A stretch of DNA of 64,000 nucleotides from Cystobasidiopsis lactophilus (lineage: Eukaryota > Basidiomycota > Agaricostilbomycetes > Agaricostilbales > Chionosphaeraceae). This document shows positions 9,996 through 20,029 of the stretch, piece by piece. How positions within the stretch are numbered: the stretch's first letter is position 1; each line of letters begins with the position of its first letter. Both the position numbers and the translations under genes were made by a program. The notes beneath the pieces were generated by a model, which ran no database searches, was not told the origin of the DNA, and saw only the letters and a program-made list of their open reading frames with translations. The stretch is from the NCBI GenBank assembly GCA_001599975.1, contig BCIO01000005.1, positions 1,426,001 through 1,490,000 on the forward strand, written 5' to 3'.

Positions 9996-11171
9996 ATGTC
10001 TGTTGAAGGACTCGATCTGTCTGGCTTTCCCTCTATCTCAGGTGGCGTCCCAATCAAATCGCAAGATTTTGCCGCGTCTATCGTCTTCACGGTGGCCTTT
10101 GCGCTGTGAGCACTCCTTCCTTTCTTGACGATGAAGAGGCAAGTTTCTCAGTGGTCACTTCAGCATCTTGCCGTTGGCCGTGTATCGACTTGCTCGACGC
10201 GAGACTCGCTCGCTTGTCTTGGTGAGCTCCTTCTGCCATTGCTATTTTTAGACTCCTCGCGTCCTAAGTTGGTGTCGCACAAACAGATTCGCCCTTTCGT
10301 CTTTCTCAATCTGCAAGTTGCAGCCTACATCATCCGAGCGGTCATTGCCGATGGCACCTACAAAGAGAGCCTCTTTATCGTCTCCCAAATCTTCCTCCTC
10401 TCCGGCTTCATCCTCATTTGCGAACCCATCCCCGCCCTGTTGACGTGAGCGTTCCTCTCAAAAACAGAGGAATGGCAACTGACCACCATCACGATGCAGC
10501 CGCTTCGTCGGCAAGTACAAGAAGGGTGAAGTCGGCCCACAGCAACTCGAAAGGCAGATCCTTCGAGTCTTGCAAATCATGCTCATCGTCGCACTGGCAC
10601 TTGGCATCGCCGCTGCTTCCGAGTTTGGCTCCAACCTCTCTCAAAGCGACATCGACCAGATCAAGACGTTCCGCATCGTCAACGCAGCTTTGACCATCGC
10701 CGCCGTCGCCGGAGCTATTTTCATTGCCGTTCGCCTGCTCAGCGCCGGATTGGAGGCGCGGGCAGCCATTCTATTGGGCACTATTGCTGCTTTGGTGGTC
10801 AGTGGCGCAAATTTAGATTCATGTGCGAATGCCGAACTGACGACGCTTGCACTTCAGCTGCTTTCTGCGGGCTACAAACTCGATACTGCACTGCATCCCA
10901 CGCAACCCCTGCACCTTGGCACCAAGGTGGCTTTCTATCTTCTCAACGCGCTGCCGCAATGGATCGTGTCTGTCCTCTAGTGCGCTTTCTTCCTTATGCC
11001 GAGTAGTAGTCCACAGCTAACGAGGCTGCTCTCAGCTTTGCCTTCAATCTGCAAGACCTCTTCCCGCCGGCCAACACCCAGCAGTCTCAAATCAACTACG
11101 ACATGAGCAATCTCGCATCTCCTCCTACTTCCCATCCTTCCGGTCGGTACATGGGGCCTAATGCTGTCTAA
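9996..11171 (+). CDS. Multi-pass (about 7 TM) membrane protein, copy 1
   Basis: The start MSVEGLDLSGFPSISGG is followed by spliced exons encoding hydrophobic segments: AASIVFTVAFA, the LPLAVYRLARRE loop, PFVFLNLQVAAYIIRAVIA, LFIVSQIFLLSGFILICEPI, LRVLQIMLIVALALGIAAA, VNAALTIAAVAGAIFIAVRL and ILLGTIAALVV, then a TKVAFYLLNALPQWIVSVL helix. Five or six introns were placed (for example GTGAGC at 10446 and GTGAGC after SLVL). The tail is short and ends RYMGPNAV. Topology resembles small fungal seven-helix families (RTA1-like or DUF7702-like), but no diagnostic motif was recognised, so function is open. Copy 2 at 14347 shares the start, helix pattern, intron sites and the GPN(A/G)V C-terminus. Confidence 0.8.
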
Positions 11172-11344
11172 TAGCTTGACCATTAAACGAGACGTGAAAT
11201 ACACGAATGATAGAAAAATAGAGCAGCCAATCAATCCTGTTGCGGGCATTCAATGCGCCTTCACAATGCAAAATGGTGATCCTTATAATGTTCGTCCTCT
11301 GGAAGCAGATGCCGAGCATCCAACCATTACGTTGATTCCATTGT

Positions 11345-14000
11345 CTAAGACCAGCTGCGCAACAGGTCGTCGAAAGAGGACTGGCTGACGAAGTCTGATG
11401 CGACAGTTGACAGCAAGGTTGAAGTGGGTTGGTCGAGGTTGAACAAGGTTCCTCCTCCCAAAAGAGGGTCATCGTATAAAGTGATCGGTTCTGCTGTCCA
11501 GTTTGGCGGCAAGAAGGAAGTGCCAGTCGGCATGAAGTTGGCCATAGAGCCGGTGCTCGTGGAGCTGGTGGGCTGCTCGATTTCTCGAAGGGCGGTTTCC
11601 AAACGCTCTGCTTGCTCTGCATACTGGGGCCATGCCCATGACTGGCACGGGTCAGAGAGCGCTTCCAAGGGGCGCTCACCCGAATCTTGATGGCGTCGAT
11701 TAGCCTGATGCGAATATGAGTGCGTGATAACGAAGAAGGTAAGTGAGACCCTCACACTCTGGCATCTGTCACCTTCTGCGAGCGTGAGAAGCCACTCGGC
11801 CCACCGTCTTCAACAGTAGGCACGGCCAAGAGGATCTCGGCCCAATGCACCAAGTTTGACCCGATCAAGCCCACTGGTTGAAGCTGTCGCGTTAGCTGTT
11901 GAATCAACATGATGTCGACAAGCCCTACGCGTGGACATGTAATAGAATGCTTCCGCCAATGGCTTTGTTGATATGTGACTGGCCAGCTCTCGGCAGTAGC
12001 TTGCGCCAAGAGCATTCAATCGAGTCTTGATGGACTTGACAGCATGAGGTAGCATGTCAGATTGCGGTGATGGCAACTGGCCGTCTCCTTGGAGGGCGTT
12101 CGTATATGCGTCGACAAGGTGGTGGAACATGAGCAGGAAGTCATAGGTGATCATCAGCGCTCCTTCGAGCTGACTAAACACATCGATCTGAATGGTTTCT
12201 CGTTGCTTGTGTGCCCTGTTGAACGACTCAGGTGAGTGACGAAGGGGCAAAAAGTCAGAGGAGGCACACTTTTGCGGGAAGAGCCCGAGCATTTTCAAGT
12301 GGGCCAAAGATCCGACAAGCCACTCTCGAATTCTTATCTGCTCGTCGATAGCATCGCTGAATGCAAGCTCCGGAAATACGTGATCCGCCACAATTGCTGC
12401 CGGAGATCACTTTGGGTCAAGGTCCAGCGAGGGCGAGCAAGAGAACTCACGGAAGGACACTGCAGTGGCAGTCGTTCTTGCCAGTCTGAGGAGACGGGTC
12501 CAAGCATACGAGATCAGGCCAAGGTAATCAGCGAAATTGTCCGAGGCTGCAGCCTGCCCGACTGCTTCCATCGTATAAGCGGGAAACTGTTTGGTAGCGG
12601 CAGGCTTGTCCGACTGTAAGATCTAGTGACTTTGAACTTGCAGCAGTTCCGACTTACTCCACAGAACAGCGGCAGGGAGCGGTCAGAAATACGAGGTCCG
12701 GTGCCGAGCCATACAGATTGGAGGGCGTCAGTAAGTGCCATCGAGAAAGACGCCATCGAGTCCAGTTTTGAACTCCTTTTGAGTGACTTCTGCATCAAAG
12801 ATGGCACAACCGTCCGCTCTTTGACGATGGAAATACCTGCAAGCACCACCTCAGCCAAATCTTCGGGTTCCCATTGAAGCAACGCACCAGCGTTAAGCCA
12901 AGCGGAAGGTTTGTTTCTGCGGCCCATTTGCCCTTCATTGACATACGAGAAAAGGTCATTGAACATCTGCGAAATGAAAATGTCAGCCTCGCGGTGGCAA
13001 CGTGTTGAGCACCGTGAAAAGCTAGCAACTAGCCTTCAGAATCATCAAGCTCTCATCACTCGTGTCCCTCCAAACAGCTCTTAGATCCACGAGAGCAACA
13101 GCCTGGTCGACCAGCGAGGTGACGATGCCGCTGCGGCGCCGACCGTAGGTGCTGAGATCTTGGCCACGATATTGCGCCAGCTCGTTCAACATCGGTGCCG
13201 ACTTCCCGACTAGGAACGGCGAGTCGCTGGTGAGTGCACCGACAGCCAGAATGGCGCTGCACAGCGTTTAAATTTAGAAAGATTCAGCGACAGTCGAGAG
13301 CAGACATACCGGATGAGGATTTCAGCTACCGGATCAAGCTGTTGGGGCCGCCTGCCAGCATTCTCAAAGCGCAAGCGCAAGTCCCTCCATCGCACGAGTG
13401 GCACCGCGAATGAAACAGTGGCAAAATAGGAGTCCACCAGGCCAGCAAGGAACGACTCGTTTTCCTCTTGCCTCCCCAGATTCGAGTCAACGGAAAAGTG
13501 AGACACGGCAAGAGGTTGTTGAGCGGCTGGAGGGTTGGATACGGGCGGAAGTGCGGATGTGGACCCATTGGCCTGTCCAAAGAGAGCTTTGGCTTCCTTG
13601 ATTCGCCGACCTTCCCTGGAGCTGTACGGTCGTCGAGCTACTTGAGGATTGGCGCAGACGATGCCCTTGATGATGCAGTTGGGACACGCCTCTTCGGGGC
13701 TATTGCGAATGCACTGCCGTCGCCATCGATGCTCCTTTGATCAGCTTTCAATCCTCGACGGCGTTGAGGGGCGAATCTGACCTTGATTCTTTTGGTTCGG
13801 CATGCCTCACAAGCTGGAGCCTTGCGCCTTGGCTTAGAGCATTTGGTCTGTCGAGGCGTTTTGGACTGCTCCGCGGACTCGGTCCTCGGCGTGGTCACTG
13901 TGGCGGCAGAAGCAACGCCAGCAGAGTGCAGCAGTGGATCGCAGCTGATGTCTGGCGGGCAGTGGGATCGTGACCCCAGCTCTGTGTTGCCGTGATCCAT
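11345..14000 (-). CDS. Zn2Cys6 transcription factor with fungal regulator domain, copy 2
   Basis: Paralog of the regulator at 6806-9524. MDHGNTELGSRSHCPPD is the start that best matches copy 1; an in-frame upstream ATG at 14135 would add 45 residues. The zinc cluster reads CEACRTKRIK, intron (GTCAGA...GGCAG), CIRNSPEEACPNCIIKGIVC. The linker VARRPYSSREGRRIKEAK and the downstream blocks AVSHFSVDSNLGRQEENESF, PLVRWRDLRLRFENAGRRPQ, RGQDLSTYGRRRSGIV, DALQSVWLG and TIQIDVFSQLEGALMITY match copy 1 closely. The C-terminus QSSFDDLLRSWS aligns with the copy 1 tail. Introns sit at equivalent places. It is head to head with membrane protein copy 2. The upstream membrane protein copy 1 ends convergently 173 bp away. 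Specific targets are unknown. Confidence 0.85.
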
Positions 14001-14346
14001 CAACAGCATGAGCGTTTCGAGACAAAGACGAAAAGGAGCCTGCATCTTCGGCTGGCTCGCCACCGCTTTCGGTGACGCATTTTCCAGTCGCTGCTTTCTC
14101 CCCTTTCTGGTGCACCTTTGTCTAGACTTGTCCATCGTATTACAAAAATGCCGGCGATTGAAGGCGGCAGAGGAGATTGATGGCCACTGCCGCCTTGCCT
14201 ATCGTGACGAGGTCCGGAATCGAAATCGGTGTTGCGCTTGCTGTGCCACCCGATAGATTTCCCTAGCTGTTTCTCATTTTAACACCTTGCTTTTCTCTCG
14301 TTCACCATTCTCACACTGCCCCCTTCACCCTTTCAAGGAGAAAACC
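14001..14346. promoter_or_regulatory. Divergent promoter region, regulator 2 / membrane protein 2
   Basis: 346 bp between the two start codons (212 bp if the regulator starts at 14135). Pyrimidine-rich stretches precede the membrane protein ATG (about 14270-14335). I did not find a TATA box matching the one in the copy 1 spacer. Confidence 0.45.
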
Positions 14347-15505
14347 ATGTCTGCTGACGGTCTTGACCTGTCTGGCTTCCCTTCCATCTTGGGCGGAATT
14401 CCAACCCACTCGCAAGACTTTGTTGCCTCTATCGTATTCGCTGCGGCTTTCGCGTCGTGAGTGTGTCATTCCAGCAGCCTGAGACGGAACTGACGTCGCG
14501 CAGGCTTCTGCCTCTGGCTATTTTTCGACTTGCTCGTCGCGAAAGCCGGTGCCTTGTCCTGGTAAGCATGCCTCCCTTTGTTGTTTTTAAAACACTAACC
14601 CACTGTCCAACAGATCCGACCTGCCATCTTCCTCGTCGTCCAAGTGGCCGCCTACAGCATACGGGCCGTCATCGCCAATGGCAACTACCAAGAGAGCCTC
14701 TTCATCGTCCTGCAAATCTTTCTCCTCTCAGGTTTCATTTTGATTGCCGAGCCAGTTCCTGGTCTGTTGACGTGAGGTAGTCCTATGCCATCACAGAGGA
14801 CTTCTCTAACTCGTGAAGCTTAGCCACACGATCGGCAAATACCAGCAGGGCGAAGTCGGTCCTCAGCAACTGGAGAAGCAGGTTCTTCGCGTACTGCAGA
14901 TTGTGCTGCTCCTGGCACTGGTGCTTGGCCTTGTCGCTGCTTCCAAATTTGGCACCAACCTGTCCCAAGACGACATCGACACGATCAAGAAGCTCCGCAT
15001 CGCGAACGTTGTTCTGGTGATCATTGGAGTCCTGGGATCCCTTCTTGTGGCTTTCAGCCTCTTCATTGTCACGTTGGCGACGCGAGCGGCACTCCTCTTG
15101 GGAGTCATCGCCGGCCTCCTCGTGAGTGTGTTTACTTCTTGTCCTAAAGCAATGCTTAGCGAGAGATCGAAACGTTACAGCTGCTGTCTGCCATCTACAA
15201 GCTTGACACGGCAATTCATCCCACCCAACCCCTCAACCTCGGCACCAAAGTGGCGTTTTATCTGCTCAACGCTCTCCCCCAATGGCTTATTTCAGTGCTC
15301 TAGTGAGTTCGTTTTTGCACGATTGATACAACACATGGACTGAGAGCGCTATTGGACTAGCTTTGCCTTCAACATGCAAACTCTGTTCCCTCCCATCACG
15401 GCACCTCCTGTCAACCCCAACTACAAGCATGGTTATGGCATGGGCATGCTAGATAGATCTCAAGACCCTACCGAGGATCGCTTTTTTGGGCCAAATGGTG
15501 TCTGA
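14347..15505 (+). CDS. Multi-pass (about 7 TM) membrane protein, copy 2
   Basis: Paralog of 9996-11171. It starts MSADGLDLSGFPSILGGIP and continues HSQDFVASIVFAAAFAS, LPLAIFRLARRESRCLVL, FLVVQVAAYSIRAVIANG, SLFIVLQIFLLSGFILIAEP, LRVLQIVLLLALVLGLVAAS, NVVLVIIGVLGSLLVAFSL and ALLLGVIAGLL, with the helix TKVAFYLLNALPQWLISVL near the end. The hydrophilic tail is longer than in copy 1 and ends DRFFGPNGV. The same introns are present. The conserved basic loop (GEVGPQQLE followed by a cluster of hydrophobic helices) suggests a retained common function, but the substrate or ligand cannot be told from sequence. Convergent with the LtrA-like gene (141 bp). Confidence 0.8.
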
Positions 15506-15646
15506 AAGGAGTTTGCTAGGCATGAGCACGGTGGCAAAATTTGAGGGCTCGAACTTATGGGCTGCCATGCATCTATGCATCATTCATACAACTACAAGAA
15601 TCATTTCATGGCCCAAGTATCCCCAGTCAACAGCCTGAGGACTCTA

Positions 15647-18522
15647 TCAGCGTGAACAAGAGCCTTCCGGGGCCGCCGATTGCTCTCTGTCACCTTCATC
15701 TCGCAGGTGAAATGCGGCCGAGGCAGGCGGCATCCGATCTGGCATGAGTTCCTTTTCAAAAGCCTCCTCTATTTCGGCAGGACTCGAATCTTGGGCCTGT
15801 AGATGCTTCGCGGCTTGTCGCCGATCTCGTCGTACGGCTAAGTAGAGTAAAGTCTGCCAAACCGATAATAAGCACTAAGGACAACAATGCATGCGAGTCA
15901 AGCGCACTCTTTCTATGGCATGCTGGACAATGACGATGAGGGCGATCATTGGCAACTGCCACCCGCGCTCTAGAATTCTGTACGTTGCGTTGCCCGTTTG
16001 GTTGCCATTTGTAGTTGTCCATGCGGGCGTCACCAGATCAACAACATTGTATTGTATTGAGCCCAAGTCGAGGAGAGCCAGAAAGCAGAATGTCAATCCG
16101 AAAGCGACGCGCACGAGAAGGACCACGGAGTCGTATCGGTCGATGGGCGGTGAGTAGATGGTTTTGATAGCGCACGAGCATAGGAACACCAGTCCTAGTG
16201 TTGGAAATAGGTATAGCGATGGCCTGTATGCCGGCGATAGAAGCTCGGCCACGGTTTCGGCCATCGTGTCAAAGGAGAGGCCCGTGGGAGAAGAAGTGAC
16301 CAAGCTGATAATCGACTCGAGCGTGCGATCAACCTCGTAGTTGTACGTCTTGAGAAGTATTGATACTTAGTCGACGAACAATCACAAGGTCGACGCTTAC
16401 TTGGTATATTATCTGCGGGACAACGGGACAACTCAGCAGACGAAGCGAAACCTGGCCATTGTCGCCACTCACCGCCATCCATTGGACATAGTAGTCATTC
16501 AACAGTCCTGAAGAGTAATTGAGTACCACGTCAACCCCACAGACTAGCTGCATGAGCTCACCAGATGCGACATCCTATGCCGGAGTTCATAGTCTAAGCC
16601 AATGTGACGATGGGACACTAAACACTTACCTCAGGCACAGATGCACTGTATAGAGACTCGAGCGCCGCAGTGTTCACTTGAATGCCCAGCTTGTACAGCG
16701 TGTCAAGGAGAGCAGCTGGTCTAGTTCAGACCCGGCCAGAGCAAGTTCATATCGCGAAGAAAGCTCACCGTGTCTCTCAAATGTGAAGGTCTTTCCCAAT
16801 ATATCTGCTTTGGCCAACATCAGCTCCATCGAGAACGACCTGCATCCAGAGGTGAACTAACGTCAAAGGTTGAAGGCAAAGGACTCACGTCACAGCCGCA
16901 TGGAAAGAAGTGAATTCGACGACTCGAAATATCCCTTGCAGAGTCAGTAATCTACGCGTAGTATGAGTTCTGTTGCCTTTCCGGAACGTTGGGAACCCAC
17001 AAGCAAATGTGCAGGACGAAGTGCAGCCAAATGTAGATTTGAGTCTCCAATCGCCAGAGTCGAGCCGACCGTGGATGCCCGTCGAAAAGGATCCAGAAGA
17101 TCAGATAAGTCACGGCAACTGTGCAATGCCGTCAATGGGTGGCGGCGTGAGGGTCCGCTCTTGTCACCCACTAGACGCAAAAATTTGGATGTATGTGCTG
17201 CCTGCCAAGCCAGTGCCAGACACGATACGTCCCAAAGTCGTACACAGCCCAATGATTCCCTCGCCGATGATCTGCGTTCGAAGAAGATTGAGCTCGCATA
17301 CAGCAAGTTGTAGAGCGGCGCACGATCAGCGTCACGAGCCCCAGTCGCTCGAAGATCACATTCTCCTCTTTGAAAGACGAATTGCGTAGGAGAGCAACCA
17401 TGACCGTGCAGGCTATGTCTATGCCCAGGCTGCCAAAGACCAAAACCAGCTTGCCCATGGCGATCTCCTTGGTGTGCCATGGCATCAGGTAGGCGGCCAG
17501 GAAGCAGAAGCCCGAGAAAGCCGCCGATGCTGGAGGTAGGAGCATAGCTAGGCGCTTTCGGTGTGCAGCATGGTAGAGGACAACGAGATACTGCACAGCC
17601 AAGAACCACCGGCCGACGGCATATACGAGAAGGACACCTTTGAAAGCTTGGACATTATAGGCCTGTTCGGCCTTCTCATAAGGGTCTTCGCTTGCACCAT
17701 ACCAAAACTGATGGATCTGTTTCAATAGCGATGCGCCATCGAGCGAGTTCGAAGAGAGAATCCGCATCGCTGTGAGCTACTTACAGAGAAGTCACCGGAG
17801 AATGCAGCGAGGAGACAGAGGATAGATAGATGAACGAACTGTTCTCGCTATGAGCCATGGATGTGGTAGGGTGGAGAGTGCAGCGCCTACTTTCGCATAG
17901 CGGTGAAAGCCATCCAAGACTTCGAAGCGGGCATCATAGATCAGCTGCGCAACGTAGCTCCACCACATGACGGTGAACTGGACATCGCAAACAGGTCATG
18001 ACGGTCCCGCAGACGCGCAAATTCAGAGGCGTACAAACGCCACATACGTCGCCACGTCTCCTCCATCCATCACTGGCCGCCTGTCGCTCAAAACCCCTAG
18101 GCAGGCCACAAGCGCTAGATCCTCGAAGCAATCCAACCAAGTGAGCTCAGAGGAAACGAGGTCGGAAATCTGATCGCCACGGCCGTCTTGCGTTGTGGGC
18201 TTGAACGGCGAGAGACTCCATGCTGGCACTCTGCTAGCGCGCAATCCCTTCAATTCATCGATCCTGAATGCCTCCGGACTTGTCAGCAAAGTTCCTTTGC
18301 TTGCTGCTCGACGAAGGGGACGAGGGAGCGCCGGGCTGACCTCTCCGCTTTGATCTCTGCCTTGCTGCGCCACTGGTCCACCTCTCTCCGAAGCTCGATT
18401 TTTGCTGAAAGAGCAGAAGAGCTCCAAGTGCGACTACTGAGCATCTCGAGCTTGCACGACGTCGCAGAGCGGGCGGAGGATGAAGTCCTGTCGGGCCCCA
18501 GTGGCACTGGCAGCGGTGGCAA
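15647..18522 (-). CDS. LtrA-like (low temperature requirement A) multi-pass membrane protein
   Basis: The N-terminal part is predicted: a coiled-coil-like stretch (IELRREVDQWRSKAEIKAE) joined by a short intron (GTCAGC...GCAAG) to KGTLLTSPEAFRIDELK; the start at 18522 is uncertain, and an alternative ATG is at 18427. Family features follow: LTWLDCFEDLALVACLGVL, WWSYVAQLIYDARFEVLDGF, FWYGASEDPYEKAEQAYNVQ and VGRWFLAVQYLVVLYHA, typical of the fungal branch of LtrA-like proteins. Further helices occur in FGKLVLVFGSLGID-like and YLFPTLGLVFLCSCAIKTIY segments. Many introns lie between. A last intron (GTGCGC...GGCAG) leads to TLLYLAVRRDRRQAAKHL and an acidic tail ending at 15647. The role in fungi is not established; the middle exons (16300-17170) are only roughly placed. 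Confidence 0.65.
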
Positions 18523-18855
18523 TCGGCCGTGGACCCCTTCTTCAGCAGCAACGTTATCTTATGTACGCCGATTGCGACCCCTTTCAGAGCCCATCTAGAG
18601 CGCCCAAAGGCCGTCCCGCCGACCTTCACTTCCCTTCGCGACACGCTGTCGACCCCCTTGCAGATCCAAGTCTCAGTTGGACTGGCCGCTTCCCGGGTCC
18701 CTTAAATCGTTGTTTCTATTCTTGGGGGCTTACCCTTCGCCTGCTGTGCAACCCCCTCCGTCGAAATTCAGGTCCACGGTGGATTGCCGACTGTGTCTGC
18801 GGCAGCGACGGGCTTTCTTGCTATCGTCCCTTACCTGCGATTGGGTCCTGGCTCG
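18523..18855. promoter_or_regulatory. Divergent promoter region, LtrA-like gene / secreted protein
   Basis: 333 bp between the chosen starts. Plus-strand frames across it (for example 18480-19199) are shadows. No defined motif was recognised. Confidence 0.4.
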
Positions 18856-19476
18856 ATGCTCGTTTTGACTCATGCTCGTATCGTTTCCGTTGCTGCTCTT
18901 TTGGCTGCTTGGAGTGTGGCAGGGAGCGAGGACGCGTGCCAGGCTGGTTGCTCGTCCATTCTAGACACCTTGAAAGTAGGCACCGTCTCTGCTCCTTCCC
19001 TCCCTTTACGACCGTTGATAGGCACAACGAGCTTCCAGGACTGCGGAACCGAGGCCAAAAGCGATGTAACAGCGTTGCTCGAATGCGCCTGCCGCCCCGA
19101 CTACGAATCTCTCATGTCGGCATGCTACGTGTGTGCAAAATCGGACAGCTCGTTCACTCCAGACCAGCTGACAGACATCGCCGAATCTGCGGCGTGTAAG
19201 TCCAAGTTCCCGCCAGCCTGTGTACTTCCCCTGCTCCTGACTGACGCCGCGGGTTGTCAAATAGACTTTGGCAGCGCTTGTGGCGTGGCCATTTCTACCG
19301 ACCCAATTTCCACAATGCCGTCAACGAGTGCTGCAAGTGAAGCGACAGTAGCCACGGCGGCCAGCTCCGCACCCCCGCCTCCAGAATCTGCCTCTTCGTC
19401 GGCGCGACAGACCCTCACCACCTTGACCAGCTTGATTGCATCCCTTGGTCTGGCGGTGACTTACTGCCTGACTTGA
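18856..19476 (+). CDS. Secreted Cys-rich protein with probable GPI-anchor signal
   Basis: The ATG at 18856 opens a signal peptide (MLVLTHARIVSVAALLAAWS, then VAGSEDACQ). The mature part contains spaced cysteines (DACQAGC, CGTEAKSD, LECACRPDY, SACYVCAKS), in keeping with fungal extracellular Cys-rich folds. A 63-nt intron from GTAGGC to TTCCAG probably joins LDTLK to DCGTEAKSD, and a second (GTAAGT...AAATAG, 69 nt) may join SAA to FGSACG; both keep frame, so the unspliced reading is also open. A Ser/Thr/Ala-rich stalk follows (TSAASEATVATAASSAPPPP), and the C-terminus is hydrophobic (TSLIASLGLAVTYCLT), the pattern of a GPI-attachment signal. Likely a cell-surface protein; no specific family is assigned. 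Confidence 0.7.
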   Translation: MLVLTHARIVSVAALLAAWSVAGSEDACQAGCSSILDTLKVGTVSAPSLPLRPLIGTTSFQDCGTEAKSDVTALLECACRPDYESLMSACYVCAKSDSSFTPDQLTDIAESAACKSKFPPACVLPLLLTDAAGCQIDFGSACGVAISTDPISTMPSTSAASEATVATAASSAPPPPESASSSARQTLTTLTSLIASLGLAVTYCLT

Positions 19477-20029
19477 ACGCCCTCACCGTGCCATGTGGCG
19501 ACCACCAAGATGAAGGGGACTGGCCACCACTTCGAATCATCTTCGCACCTGGCTCTCGAGTCCGCCACGGCTATTCTCTGTGATCACCTCGTCATCTGAA
19601 TACCTGCTTCAGCATCGAACTTCCCTGCCTGCCCCCCAAATCATTGAGAGTAACTTCGTCCACAGCATTCTTTACTGCTCTGTTGCGTCTGATCCCGCTT
19701 GATTCGCAGATAAGGGTGCTCTCAAGCCATCAGCACCTTATGGTCAACTTCAATACGGGCATCACAAGCAACAGGAGGCGGCCAGAGATGGGAGGCTTTG
19801 CGGACTCTGGTGGCAAAAGGCGGTCGTTGCCTTGCATCGATCTTCTGGGTTTGCAATCTACGACTTTGTAGCGTATATGGGCTAGTGCTGGCTGCTTGGC
19901 GTTCTGACATTGAACTAGACCACACTCTGCCGATCGTTGATTTCACGCTCCTCAGCCTGAGCTCCAAAAATTTGTTTGGCTCCGCTCCTCCATCGCCTCC
20001 CTTTTCCTGTGGCCCTTCTGTTCTTGACG
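19477..20029. other. Intergenic, upstream of SOF1
   Basis: 553 bp that should contain the 3' end of the secreted-protein gene and the SOF1 promoter. Short plus-strand frames (19644-19871, 19798-20037) look like chance. Pyrimidine-rich sequence lies just before the SOF1 start. Confidence 0.5.
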
